This document shows, piece by piece, positions 27,243 to 38,412 of a stretch of 48,848 bases of DNA (positions within the stretch are counted from its first letter, which is position 1; each line of letters opens with the position of its first letter). Position numbers and translations under genes: made by a program. The notes under the pieces are model-generated. The model was not told the origin of the DNA. It saw only the letters and a list, made by a program, of their open reading frames with translations, and made no database searches. This DNA is from Paenactinomyces guangxiensis. GTDB lineage: Bacteria > Bacillota > Bacilli > Thermoactinomycetales > Thermoactinomycetaceae. The stretch is taken from assembly GCF_016055185.1 (NCBI RefSeq), contig NZ_JAECVR010000025.1:1-48848 (forward strand), read 5' to 3'.

Positions 27243-27271
27243 TTGACAAGGTAAATTCTTTGTGCTAAGAT
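27243..27271 (+). promoter_or_regulatory. Sigma-A promoter of rplU-prp-rpmA
   Basis: TTGACA (27243-27248), exactly 17 bases, then TAAGAT (27266-27271). It starts just after the spoIVFB stop codon. Confidence 0.85.
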
Positions 27272-27277
27272 GGTTCA

Positions 27278-27360
27278 TGTTGATTGTCACCGCACACAGC
27301 CAGGATTTGTGAAACAGGCTCTCTGCCTTTCCTGTTGTGGCGAGTCTCTATTAGAGGAGG
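27278..27360 (+). ncRNA. Probable L21 leader RNA
   Basis: About 85 nt between the promoter and the rplU ribosome binding site include complementary blocks (CAGGATTTGTG, AAACAGG, CCTTTCCTG) of the kind seen in the ribosomal protein L21 leader family of Firmicutes. L21 probably binds it to regulate its own operon. The assignment rests on position and rough fold, not an alignment. Confidence 0.6.
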
Positions 27361-27367
27361 ATAGCTC

Positions 27368-27679
27368 ATGTACGCTTTAATTGAAACCGGTGGTAAACAA
27401 TACCGCGTGGAGAAAGATAGTGTTCTTTTCATTGAAAAGTTGAATGCCCAAGAAGGTGACACTGTTACTTTCGACAAAGTCTTGCTCGTGGATACAGACG
27501 GTGAAATAAAAATCGGTACGCCGCATGTTGAAGGTGCGAAAGTAACCGGTAAAGTGGTTAAACACGGAAAAGGAAAAAAGATCATCGTGTTTAAATATAA
27601 ACCGAAAAAGAACTACAAACGGAAAAAAGGACATCGTCAGCCGTTCACTCAAGTCGTGATCGAAAACATCGAGGCATAA
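27368..27679 (+). CDS. rplU: 50S ribosomal protein L21
   Basis: The 103-residue protein begins [17 protein letters not shown], the L21 signature, and has the basic [20 protein letters not shown] segment that contacts 23S rRNA. ATG 27368 follows AGAGGAGG. It overlaps prp by one base. Confidence 0.98.
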   Translation: MYALIETGGKQYRVEKDSVLFIEKLNAQEGDTVTFDKVLLVDTDGEIKIGTPHVEGAKVTGKVVKHGKGKKIIVFKYKPKKNYKRKKGHRQPFTQVVIENIEA

Positions 27680-28011
27680 TGATTCGGATTCAAGTTGAGC
27701 GAAATGAGCAAGCTGAAGTTGAACGGATATTGGTCACGGGACATGCCAACTATGCCGAACCCGGAAAAGACATTATCTGTGCCGCAGTTTCCGGCATATC
27801 CATCGGTATGGTTAATGCCATCGAAAAAATGTTTGGTGTGAAAGTGCATGCAGATGATGACGGTGAAGGCAAAGTAGACTGTCGCTTGCCCGAAAATCTG
27901 GATGACCCTGAAAAAGCCGCCAAGATTCGTTTGCTTATGGAAGCGATGGCCGTTTCGCTTAAAAGTATGGCTGATGAATATCCTTCTTATGTAAGAATGA
28001 AGGAAAGATGA
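27679..28011 (+). CDS. prp: Ribosomal-processing cysteine protease Prp
   Basis: Prp removes the N-terminal extension of ribosomal protein L27 in Firmicutes. The 110-residue protein has the catalytic His in VTGHANYAEPG (about residue 22) and Cys in DIICAAVS (about 34). It is encoded between L21 and L27 and starts inside the rplU stop (TAATG). The matching cleavage site is present in rpmA, so the pair should be functional. Known in B. subtilis as YsxB. Confidence 0.95.
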   Translation: MIRIQVERNEQAEVERILVTGHANYAEPGKDIICAAVSGISIGMVNAIEKMFGVKVHADDDGEGKVDCRLPENLDDPEKAAKIRLLMEAMAVSLKSMADEYPSYVRMKER

Positions 28012-28055
28012 AAAATACAGAACGAATACAATTAAATTGAAAAGAGGTGGATCTC

Positions 28056-28367
28056 ATGCTTAAACTTAACCTTCAATGCTTCGCATCCAAAAAAGGAGTA
28101 GGTTCCACAAAAAACGGTCGTGACAGCATCTCTAAACGTCTCGGCGTCAAACGTGGCGACGGTCAAATGGTATTGGCCGGTAACATCCTGGTTCGCCAAC
28201 GTGGAACCAAAATCTACCCTGGTTTGAATGTAGGTAAAGGCGGCGACGACACTCTGTTTGCAAAAGCTGACGGTGTGGTTCGCTTTGAACGTTTCGGTCG
28301 CGACAAAAAGCGTGTAAGCATTTACCCTGAAGCAGTTGCACAAGCTGCGGCAAGTGTTGACGCTTAA
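28056..28367 (+). CDS. rpmA: 50S ribosomal protein L27, with cleavable N-terminus
   Basis: The 103-residue protein begins [10 protein letters not shown] then [14 protein letters not shown]. The first ten residues are the Firmicute extension that Prp removes after the FA pair, exposing the N-terminal tail that reaches the peptidyl-transferase centre. ATG 28056 follows AAGAGGTGG; the upstream GTG at 28047 lies inside that site. Confidence 0.98.
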   Translation: MLKLNLQCFASKKGVGSTKNGRDSISKRLGVKRGDGQMVLAGNILVRQRGTKIYPGLNVGKGGDDTLFAKADGVVRFERFGRDKKRVSIYPEAVAQAAASVDA

Positions 28368-28383
28368 TGTGGGGGAAAACAGG

Positions 28384-28411
28384 AACCCTGGCAAAATGCC
28401 AGGGTTTTTCT
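28384..28411 (+). terminator. Intrinsic terminator after rpmA
   Basis: AACCCTGGCA (28384-28393) pairs with TGCCAGGGTT (28397-28406), and T residues follow. Confidence 0.92.
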
Positions 28412-28471
28412 TTTCTATGAAAATACTGTAAAATAAAGGTCTGAAGCTACATAGAGATGGGAGCGGTAGCA

Positions 28472-30534
<2,063 letters not shown>

Positions 30535-30600
30535 TTCATGCAAAAAAATGATAACTTTGACACCATTAAAGCGGGTATGATTTTGTATTCTGCTAACGTC

Positions 30601-30636
30601 TCACGACCTCTGGCTAAACTGAGGTCGTGATTTCTA
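30601..30636 (+). terminator. Intrinsic terminator after obg
   Basis: A perfect 10-bp stem (30601-30610 with 30621-30630) is followed by TTTCT. It marks the end of the syntenic block; the accessory segment begins here. Confidence 0.8.
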
Positions 30637-30727
30637 ATATACTATGTTATTATCAATAGAAATATAGTAAAAAATCTTCTCAATTTACATTGAAAGGATT
30701 TTTAAAACTATTGAAAGGATTGATCCA

Positions 30728-31342
30728 ATGTTTGGAAAAGTAGCGTCTGATATACTGGGATTAAGCGATGTAGGAAGTGTGATTAAACCGGAAAATTACG
30801 ACAAAGTAGATGCTGATGATTACGTAATGCATGAAGATGATGAGAAAATTTTCTTCTTGATCAAATCAAAATCAGATGAATATTGCTTTACGAACAAAGC
30901 CCTCATTCACCTTGACGGAACAAGTGCCGCAAGCAAAAAACGGACTCTTCGCCGCTATGATTACAGTACAAACAATATTTCAAATGTAACACTTGAAACA
31001 GCAGGCACAGTAGATTTAGATGTAGAAATTAAATTCACAATCGGATCTCTCACCTACTCCATTGATGTACATAAAAAACATATTGAAGAGGTGAAGGATC
31101 TATATAAAGCGCTCCTTAAAATTGCTGAGATTTCACATGATAACGGAGTTATATTTGGATATGCGAAGGAAAGCCTTCAATTGGCTTCAACAACATTAAG
31201 CAGTATGAGAAGCGCTGAAAGCAATCTGACAGCCCAGTTTAAAGAATTAAACGAAGCAGCTTTTTCCTGGCTTGTAAATGCTAAAAAGCAATATCTCATC
31301 AAGGACTTTGGTTTTGTTTTTGAACGTTATATCAACAACTGA
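30728..31342 (+). CDS. PH-domain protein of the YvbH type
   Basis: The 204-residue protein begins MFGKVASDILGLSDVGSVI and resembles B. subtilis YvbH. It has a bacterial PH-like domain (about 30-135, many alternating hydrophobic strands) followed by a helical YvbH extension (about 140-204). No enzymatic motif, signal or membrane helix was found, so it is a cytosolic protein of unknown role. ATG 30728 follows GAAAGGATTG. It is monocistronic, between two terminators. Its base composition is more AT-rich than its neighbours, which may indicate recent acquisition. Confidence 0.7.
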   Translation: MFGKVASDILGLSDVGSVIKPENYDKVDADDYVMHEDDEKIFFLIKSKSDEYCFTNKALIHLDGTSAASKKRTLRRYDYSTNNISNVTLETAGTVDLDVEIKFTIGSLTYSIDVHKKHIEEVKDLYKALLKIAEISHDNGVIFGYAKESLQLASTTLSSMRSAESNLTAQFKELNEAAFSWLVNAKKQYLIKDFGFVFERYINN

Positions 31343-31446
31343 GTGAAAAATAGAGTCGGTTACAAAGACAGAAAAAGATTTTCCCCTCATAATCATAATC
31401 GGATCCTTGCCCGACGTTGTTGACATTCTTTATTATCAACAACAAT

Positions 31447-31472
31447 GCCGAACTGGATGGTTCGGTTTTTTT
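31447..31472 (+). terminator. Intrinsic terminator
   Basis: CCGAAC (31448-31453) pairs with GTTCGG (31460-31465), followed by seven T. It probably ends the YvbH-like transcript. Confidence 0.75.
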
Positions 31473-31497
31473 GTTTAATCACGGTAAGGAGGACAAA

Positions 31498-31713
31498 GTG
31501 AGAGAAGAAACCCGGCGATTATATCTCGACTATTTAGGCTTACCCATATAACCTCTCGGTTTGGGCTATTTTAATCAGTTGCTTAAATCACTTAACAAAA
31601 ATATCTTACGAGATCTTTGGCAAATTTTATTACTCTGGGAAATTTACGCAGTAGAGGCTGTTTCATTCCATCAGCGAAGAATTTACTGGTTTATTGTAAG
31701 TGATGTTTTTTGA
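31498..31713 (+). pseudogene. Possible small gene interrupted by one in-frame stop
   Basis: GTG 31498 lies seven bases after the excellent site AAGGAGGA and reads 17 codons (ending YLDYLGLPI) to a TAA at 31549-31551. The same frame then stays open for another 53 codons, to TGA 31711. A strong ribosome binding site and a 72-codon frame broken once suggest a small gene with a nonsense mutation or a short leader peptide. No family was recognised. Confidence 0.3.
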
Positions 31714-31805
31714 AAATACAATTTACAAACATGTGTTCTTTTATTAATATTTACCTAAGTTGCTCCTTGAATGGATGGTAGTTCACCGGGAAGGCGGAAT
31801 GTGAG

Positions 31806-32681
31806 ATGTCAGTTACAAAGGATACATATTGCAAGAACAGTTTCAATATTGAAAGGCTTACAAAACAGGATATTCAAGATGTGATTGGCCTTTCAGACCA
31901 ATTGGGCTGGGATTATTCTGCAGAAGAGCTGGAGTTGATTTTGCAAACCGGCTACCTTTACGGGCATAAAAACGAAAACGGCAAGGTGATTTCTACTGCT
32001 GCCATTTTTCCTTATGGAACAACTTTAGCCTCTCTTGGCACTGTCATGGTAGACCCCGGCTGCAGAGGAATGGGGATTGGCACAGCGATAACAAAAAAAT
32101 GTATAAATATGTTCCCGAATACCCCGGTGACGCTTGTGTCAACCGATCAGGGAAAACCGCTCTATCAAAAGCTGGGATTTAAAACAGTGGGAACATTATA
32201 TAAATTGATCGCAAACAAATATCAAAATAGGCAATCTCCTGCGGACGACAGTTATATCATACATCCGATCAGGAAAGAGGACATTAAGGAAATACTGCGG
32301 CTTGACCGGCAGGCATTTGGTGCGGACAGAGCTGTCTTTTTAAAGCATAGGATCACTCAAGCCAGATTTAGTGCTGTACTTAAAAACCCAACGGGTGAGA
32401 TGGTTGGTTTTGCTCTTGGCATTCAGAACCCGGAGATGCTCGTCATTGGACCTGTCATTGCCCCCGGCCCGTTAATGGCCGGATGGCTCATTCATGAGAT
32501 TGCCGGAAAATATCAAGGTACCCTCCGAATTGATGTCCCCTCTGAACACCAGGCTTTATTGGATTCATTGTTTTGCAGCGGTTTTGAGACGGTAAATCAA
32601 CCTCCGGTGATGTTGTTAAATGGAGACAGACTGCCATCAAGACACCTTCTGTTTGCCATTGCAGCTCAGGCATATGGTTAA
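31806..32681 (+). CDS. GNAT acetyltransferase with two domains
   Basis: The 291-residue protein has an N-terminal GNAT domain (about 10-135) with the acetyl-CoA loop GCRGMGIGTA (about 85-94). A second, divergent GNAT-like C-terminal domain (about 150-290) is of the type often called Acetyltransf_18. Proteins with this layout are usually annotated only as GNAT family; the acceptor is unknown. ATG 31806 follows GGAAGGCGGAATG. It is transcribed alone. Confidence 0.85.
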   Translation: MSVTKDTYCKNSFNIERLTKQDIQDVIGLSDQLGWDYSAEELELILQTGYLYGHKNENGKVISTAAIFPYGTTLASLGTVMVDPGCRGMGIGTAITKKCINMFPNTPVTLVSTDQGKPLYQKLGFKTVGTLYKLIANKYQNRQSPADDSYIIHPIRKEDIKEILRLDRQAFGADRAVFLKHRITQARFSAVLKNPTGEMVGFALGIQNPEMLVIGPVIAPGPLMAGWLIHEIAGKYQGTLRIDVPSEHQALLDSLFCSGFETVNQPPVMLLNGDRLPSRHLLFAIAAQAYG

Positions 32682-32846
32682 TTAGTAGCCTGTAAAAGGT
32701 GACAACAGAAAGAGGTTTCATTCCTGCTTTCTTTTAACAAAAAGTAATTTTGATATAGCATATAATATTTTGTTTATAAATATAAAAGTAATCATATTTA
32801 TTCCTGTATTCATTCTTATTTAGCTATTTCTGCAGGAGGATATACT

Positions 32847-34176
32847 ATGGAGTCTCATGATAAAAATATTGCAGCGGTCCTTGAAGCACTCAAAGTTTAG
32901 CCCGGATAATATCCCTCTTAAAAAATATCTGGGTCAGTTGCTGTTACAGTCAGGTAAAACCTCGGAATCAATCCAGTATTTTGAAGAGGTATTGAAGCAT
33001 TTTGAGGATGACCTGGATTGCCGTCTCCAGCTTGCCCGTACTTATTATGATCTGGGAAAGTTTGAGCAAGTCAAACAGGTTCTGGAACAGGCAGACAAAC
33101 ATCAAGTGTCCGGAGAGATGTATCTGTTGCTTTCCAAAGCGTGTTTTTCACTGGAGGATTATGAACTTGCCGGTAAATACTATGAAGCGGCACTTGATTC
33201 AGACCCTTCTCTGGAAGACAAAGACTATCAAGAAGAATTATTTGGTCAAAACATTAAAGTAAAAGCCAAGTTAAGAGTGGTTGAATTTAAAGGGAGACAA
33301 CAGCAGGATGATCTGTTTGAACAGCCGCAACTCACATTTCAGGATATTGGCGGTTTAGAAGAGTTAAAAGAAAATATTCGCATGAATATTATCTATCCGT
33401 TTCAGAATCCTGATTTATTCCGCTCTTACGGCAAAAAAGTAGGCGGGGGCCTTTTGCTTTACGGACCACCGGGGTGTGGGAAAACATTTATTGCCAGAGC
33501 AACAGCCGGAGAGTGCCATGCAAATTTTGTCAGTATCAATATCCACGATATCCTGGATATGTATATTGGACAAAGTGAAAAAAATTTGCATGAAATTTTT
33601 GAACGGGCAAGGGAAAAGACGCCGACCATTATCTTTATCGATGAATTGGATGCGATTGGTGGAAGCCGTCAACAGTCACAATCATCTTATACCCGCTCCC
33701 TGACCAATCAGCTGCTGAGCGAGTTGGACGGAATTCATTCCAATAATAACGAAATTTTGGTCTTGGGAGCGACCAATACACCATGGTTTGTCGATTCTGC
33801 CATGCGCCGGCCCGGACGATTTGATCGCGTGTTGTTTGTAGCTCCGCCTGATCTTGAAGCAAGGGTTGAGATCTTGCACATTCATCTGCGCGATAAGCCC
33901 GTTGAAAATATTGATTATGTCAAAGCGGCGAAGAAAATGGAAAAGTACTCGGGAGCCGATATTCAGGCAGTCTGTAACCTTGCCACAGACGAAGCGATTC
34001 AAGCAGCAATGAAAACAGGGAAGAGGCGAAACATTACCACAGAAGATTTATTGAAAGCGATCAAAAAGGTTAAGCCTTCCACTCTTGAATGGTTGGCTAC
34101 CGCCAAAAACTATGCCACCTATAGTAATGAGTCCGGGATTTATGATGATATTCTGGCATATATTCAAAAACGTTAA
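32847..34176 (+). CDS. TPR-AAA+ ATPase, needs a frameshift near 32896
   Basis: ATG 32847 has a strong AGGAGG site, but its frame ends after 17 codons at TAG 32898. Skipping one T in GTT-T-AGC continues directly into SPDNIPLKKYL and gives a coherent protein of about 442 residues. An ATG in the other frame (32857) also reads the rest, but its first 14 residues look like out-of-frame sequence. The protein has three or so TPR units (about 1-125), then an AAA+ module with Walker A GPPGCGKTF (about 206-214), Walker B IIFIDELDAIGG, and an RRPGRFDR arginine-finger region. It resembles Cdc48/FtsH-type ATPases without a protease domain. It is followed after 11 bases by a TPR membrane protein. Confidence 0.75.
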
Positions 34177-34187
34177 AGGGGAATATT

Positions 34188-35114
34188 ATGCTTGCAGCTG
34201 AACAAGGGCTTCAAGTGGAAGCCGAGATGATGAAAGCGGAACATGCCCTTGAAGTTCATCGATGTGATCTGGCTATACAAATCATGCAAAACCTGTTAAG
34301 GGTTTATCCCGAGCAGAACCAGGCTTTTGTCATGATGGCGAGAGCCTATGTGATGAAGAGGGAGAAACAGAAGGCCATTCAGGCACTGAAAGAGGCACTG
34401 CGTCTGGACCCGGAAGATGACTATGCAAATGCTCTGTATGGCCGCCTGTTAGGGGAAGAGAAGCAATGGGAAGAAGCAGAAAATGCTTTTCAAACTGCTT
34501 TATCTATCTATCCTTATCATGCGCTTACTCACTTGTGGTATGGATTTTTTTTACTGTCTCAACATAAAACAGATCAGGCTTATCATCATGCAGAAGTGGC
34601 ACTGGAGCTTGATCCTGAAGAAGAAGAGGCACATATTCTGATGGCGAGAATATTGTCTGAAAAGGGTAAGCTTGAGCAAGAGGAAGAGTCGCTTTTACAA
34701 GCGTTACGTCTGGCGCCGGACAGCTATTTTACGCATTTTCACTATGGCCTGTTCTTGCTTACAAAAAAGAATGAACGCAAAAAAGCATTTGAATATCTTC
34801 GTGAAGCAATACGGATGAACCCTGAAGACCCGGAACTGAGGGAAGTTTTTCTAATTTCGCTAAAAGCAAAAAACAGGGTGTATGGCCTGTTTTGGTCGTA
34901 TAGCCTATTTTTGCATCGGTTTGGGAAATGGAAATGGGGATTTATTATCGGGCTTTATATTATGTACAGAATTGTGTTATACATTGCCAGGAGTTCCCCG
35001 GATTGGGCCCCGTTTCTCATTCCCATCATTGTACTTTATATTGTTTTCTGCATTTTTTCATGGACCGCAGATCCTCTGTTTAACCTTTTCATCCGTCGCG
35101 GATGGATTAAATAG
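34188..35114 (+). CDS. TPR-repeat protein with C-terminal membrane helices
   Basis: The 308-residue protein has about six TPR units (residues 15-220, with recurring A..L....G and P pattern such as ALRLDPEDDYANALYGRLL). Two hydrophobic helices follow (about 243-262 and 270-290), with a basic segment between the repeats and the membrane. The repeats would face the cytosol. The gene starts 11 bases after the TPR-AAA stop, behind AAGGGGA, so the two products probably form one complex with the membrane protein as docking site. No named family was recognised. Confidence 0.72.
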   Translation: MLAAEQGLQVEAEMMKAEHALEVHRCDLAIQIMQNLLRVYPEQNQAFVMMARAYVMKREKQKAIQALKEALRLDPEDDYANALYGRLLGEEKQWEEAENAFQTALSIYPYHALTHLWYGFFLLSQHKTDQAYHHAEVALELDPEEEEAHILMARILSEKGKLEQEEESLLQALRLAPDSYFTHFHYGLFLLTKKNERKKAFEYLREAIRMNPEDPELREVFLISLKAKNRVYGLFWSYSLFLHRFGKWKWGFIIGLYIMYRIVLYIARSSPDWAPFLIPIIVLYIVFCIFSWTADPLFNLFIRRGWIK

Positions 35115-35127
35115 GAGTTTAGCCATA

Positions 35128-35170
35128 AACCTTGCGTCCAATCTTGTTCGCTGGACGCAAGGTTTTTTTT
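35128..35170 (+). terminator. Intrinsic terminator after the TPR membrane gene
   Basis: A perfect 13-bp stem (35128-35140 with 35152-35164) is followed by a T run. The gene on the other strand ends here, convergent. Confidence 0.9.
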
Positions 35171-35639
35171 ACAATCCGTGCTCCCGTTTAATCGTTTCCA
35201 GCAAACCCCTGCATCCCTCACTTACCAGGTGGTAGGTTTCCTCAAAATTACCGGTATACCAGGGATCGGGAACTTCCGTATATGTAGTTTCCGGAATAAA
35301 ATCGACCAACCGGTATAGTTTTGCCTCGCGGCGGCCGGCCAGTTTGCGCAAGTTTGCGATATTGCTGTCATCCATGCCAATGATATATGTAAATGTTTCA
35401 AAGTCTGCCGGTTTGACTTGCCGGGCTTTTTGTCCGGCATAGGAGATCCCCGCTTCATCCAGCTTGGCACGTGTGCCGTGATGAGGGGGTTCGCCGGTAT
35501 GCCAATCACCTGTTCCGGCTGAATCAACCATGATTTGTTCTTCCAGTCCTTCCTCCCGGACATAGTGGCGAAAAACTGCTTCTGCCATAGGGGAACGGCA
35601 TATATTGCCCAGGCAGACAAAAAGTACAGAGATTTTCAA
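35169..35639 (-). CDS. Low-molecular-weight protein-tyrosine/arginine phosphatase
   Basis: The 156-residue enzyme has the P-loop CLGNICRS (Cys at residue 9, Arg at 15) near the N-terminus and the general acid in DPWYTG (about residue 125). It hydrolyses phospho-Tyr or phospho-Arg; homologues in Bacillus include YfkJ and YwlE, and which one this matches is not clear. TTG 35639 is preferred because AGGGAG lies nine bases upstream, whereas ATG 35648 directly abuts that site. Confidence 0.9.
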   Translation of the reverse strand: MKISVLFVCLGNICRSPMAEAVFRHYVREEGLEEQIMVDSAGTGDWHTGEPPHHGTRAKLDEAGISYAGQKARQVKPADFETFTYIIGMDDSNIANLRKLAGRREAKLYRLVDFIPETTYTEVPDPWYTGNFEETYHLVSEGCRGLLETIKREHGL

Positions 35640-35825
35640 TACATTCATCTCCCTATTGATTGTGTTACTATTAAGCAGTATTCATATTTTAACATAAAAC
35701 GAACAAACCGTTTTCGGCCCGGCGGTGTATATGGCCTGTTTGGTTTCACAGGTTTTTTTGTTATAAAATGATGTTGGCATGAGGGATAAAAAATAGCAAG
35801 TGTTGTCTTATGAGAGGATGTTAAG

Positions 35826-38015
35826 ATGAGCAAAACAGTGGTATTGGCGGAAAAGCCTTCCGTTGGCAGAGATATAGCCAGAGTGCTCGCTTGTCACAAA
35901 CAGGGGAACGGATATTTTGAAGGAAACAAGTATATCGTAACATGGGCTTTTGGGCACCTGGTTACATTGGCTGATCCAGAAGCATATGGAGAAAAATACA
36001 AAACATGGCGCTTGGAAGATCTCCCTCTTCTTCCGGATCGTTTCAAATTGGTTGTGATCAAAAAAACAGGTAAACAGTTCCAACTGGTAAAGAAGCTTTT
36101 GCTAAGGCCGGATGTGAATCAGATCGTTATCGCGACTGACGCCGGACGTGAGGGAGAGCTGGTAGCCAGATGGATTATTGAGAAAGCACATGTGAAAAAG
36201 CCGGTGAAACGTCTTTGGATCTCATCTGTTACGGATAAAGCGATAAAAGAGGGGTTTCAACAATTAAGAGATGGAAAACAGTTTGAAAATCTCTACAGTT
36301 CTGCCGTGGCAAGGGCGGAAGCCGATTGGGTGGTAGGGATCAACGCAACACGGGCTTTAACATGCAAGCATAATGCCGCGCTTTCCTGTGGACGGGTGCA
36401 AACTCCTACATTGGCGATGATTGCTGCGCGGGAAACGGAAATTAAGAACTTTAAGCCGAGGACATTCTACGGAATTGAAGCGATCGCCGAGAACCAGCTT
36501 AATCTGGTATGGCAAGACAGTAAGACAAAGGATTGGAGAAGTTTCGCAAAAGAGAAATGTGATCAGATTCTTGCTAAAGTAAAAAATCAGGACGCGATCG
36601 TTACAGAAGTAAAGAAAGTAAAGAAAAAGAGCTTTGCACCTCCTCTCTATGATTTAACGGAACTGCAAAGAGAGACGAACAAACGTTTTGGTTTTTCCCC
36701 GAAGGAAACCTTGTCTGTTCTTCAAGGATTATATGAACATCATAAAGTGCTCACTTACCCGAGAACCGATTCCAGGTATCTGTCTACCGATATTGTGGAT
36801 ACCTTAAAGGAGCGGATTGAGGCTTGCCGGGTTGGGCCATATGCCATGTTAGCCGGTCAGGCCCGCAAACATCTGAAGCCGGGCAGACACTTTGTGGATA
36901 ATAGCAAGGTTTCTGATCATCATGCAATTATTCCTACTGAAGAGCCTGTCCTTTTGGACAAGTTGAGTGCCAAAGAAAGAAAAATATATGATCTCGTTGT
37001 AAAAAGGTTTTTTGCTGTGATGTATCCGCCGTTTGAGTATGAGCAAACCACGATTCAGGCGAACATCGGCGGGGAGATGTTTCTTGCAAGGGGAAAAGTA
37101 ATTCAGTCATATGGATGGAAACAAGTGTATGGTGATCATCCCGAAGAAGAAAAAGCAGAAGGAATCAAAGAACAAATCTTACCGCAGATCAAGGAAGGAG
37201 AGCGGTTGAAGATTCGCTCTCTGACTCAAACCAGCGGGGAGACACAGCCACCGGAACCATTTACTGAAGGAAGTTTGCTCGCGGCGATGGAAAATCCCGT
37301 CAAATATATGAGTGACGAACGAAAAGATTTGATTCAGACGATGGGGGAAACGGGCGGACTGGGTACGGTAGCGACTCGGGCGGATATTATTGAAAAGCTG
37401 TTTGACAGCTTCGTCATCGAGAAGAAAGGGAAGTATATTCACATTACATCCAAGGGGAAGCAATTGCTTGAGCTGGTTCCTGAAGAGTTAATATCACCTG
37501 CTTTGACTGGCGAATGGGAGCAAAAGCTGGGGGCGATTGCCAAGGGGAAGTTAGATAAGGATTCGTTCATTAAAGATATGAGAAATTATGCGAAAGCAGT
37601 GGTCCGGCAGATCAAAGAGACTGACAAAACGTTTAAGCATGATAATCTGTCAACGAGCAGATGTCCTGACTGTGGCAAACGGTTACTGGAAGTGAAGAGC
37701 AAGAAGGGGAAGATGCTCGTATGTCAGGACCGGGCTTGCGGTTATCGGAAGGGAATTGCCCGAGTGACCAATGCCCGATGCCCGGAATGCAGGAAAAAGC
37801 TGGAGTTGCGCGGAGAAGGGGAAGGCCGGATTTTTGTATGTGTTTGTGGGTACCGCGAGAAGTACAGTTCCTTTCAAGAGAGAAAAAATAAAGAAAAGAA
37901 GGGAAAGGTCTCGAGGAAAGAGATTGACAAATTTCTGAAACAGCAAAACCGGCAAGAGGAACAGGGGAATCCGGCTCTAAAAGAAGCGCTGGCCAAGCTG
38001 TTCCCGAAAGACTAA
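35826..38015 (+). CDS. topB: DNA topoisomerase III
   Basis: This type IA topoisomerase decatenates DNA and resolves recombination intermediates. The 729-residue protein has the TOPRIM motifs LAEKPSVGRDIA (about 7-18) and DAGREGE (about 105-111), the catalytic Tyr in TYPRTDSRYLS (about residue 311), and C-terminal cysteine pairs (CPDCGK, CPECRK, about 609-680) like zinc ribbons. ATG 35826 follows GAGAGGATG. It stands alone in the accessory segment. Confidence 0.95.
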   Translation: MSKTVVLAEKPSVGRDIARVLACHKQGNGYFEGNKYIVTWAFGHLVTLADPEAYGEKYKTWRLEDLPLLPDRFKLVVIKKTGKQFQLVKKLLLRPDVNQIVIATDAGREGELVARWIIEKAHVKKPVKRLWISSVTDKAIKEGFQQLRDGKQFENLYSSAVARAEADWVVGINATRALTCKHNAALSCGRVQTPTLAMIAARETEIKNFKPRTFYGIEAIAENQLNLVWQDSKTKDWRSFAKEKCDQILAKVKNQDAIVTEVKKVKKKSFAPPLYDLTELQRETNKRFGFSPKETLSVLQGLYEHHKVLTYPRTDSRYLSTDIVDTLKERIEACRVGPYAMLAGQARKHLKPGRHFVDNSKVSDHHAIIPTEEPVLLDKLSAKERKIYDLVVKRFFAVMYPPFEYEQTTIQANIGGEMFLARGKVIQSYGWKQVYGDHPEEEKAEGIKEQILPQIKEGERLKIRSLTQTSGETQPPEPFTEGSLLAAMENPVKYMSDERKDLIQTMGETGGLGTVATRADIIEKLFDSFVIEKKGKYIHITSKGKQLLELVPEELISPALTGEWEQKLGAIAKGKLDKDSFIKDMRNYAKAVVRQIKETDKTFKHDNLSTSRCPDCGKRLLEVKSKKGKMLVCQDRACGYRKGIARVTNARCPECRKKLELRGEGEGRIFVCVCGYREKYSSFQERKNKEKKGKVSRKEIDKFLKQQNRQEEQGNPALKEALAKLFPKD

Positions 38016-38128
38016 GCAGAGTCTTTTTCAGTAAAAGTGTGTGTCACAGGGGAGAAGACATCTCTGTCTCCTCCCAATTAGCGGGAATTTGAAACCAAAA
38101 ACCATTCCTTAAAGCAGACTTTCTAATT

Positions 38129-38412
38129 ATTACTAGTTTTGATGTATGGCATCATCGTTTGCGGAGTATAGATATTTACGGAACAGCGGTTCGATGGTTG
38201 TACCTGATCCGAATACATTTGTCCTGTTTTTATTAGAAACCAGGAATCCAGAGAATGGCCAGAAGCAGAGGAATTGGCGTATGCTTTACTTCGTAACGAA
38301 CCCCATCGGGCAAGTGCAGAGTTAGCATTTCATGTTTTGGAAATTATGCATGGATTCCATAAGGCAGCAAAGGATGGAATCCATTATGACCAGCACTTGC
38401 TCATCCCCAGCT
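38129..38412 (+). pseudogene. Decayed C-terminus of a Gfo/Idh/MocA-family oxidoreductase
   Basis: Pieces typical of the C-terminal domain of these NAD(P)-dependent dehydrogenases appear in order but in different frames: SFDVWHHRL..IDIYGT (from 38135), then SMVVPDPNTF (near 38190-38220), then EWPEAEELAYALLRNEPHRASAELAFHVLEIMHGF (from 38252), then TSTCSSPAS (to about 38410). At least three frameshifts and several missing residues separate them. No N-terminal Rossmann domain is present. It is a gene fragment, not a functional gene. Confidence 0.78.

Larger units (their letters stand above)
31343..31805. other. Intergenic region with a terminator and a decayed ORF
   Basis: This AT-rich gap of about 460 bases contains the short-stem terminator at 31447-31472 and the interrupted frame at 31498-31713. 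Nothing else was recognised. Confidence 0.5.
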
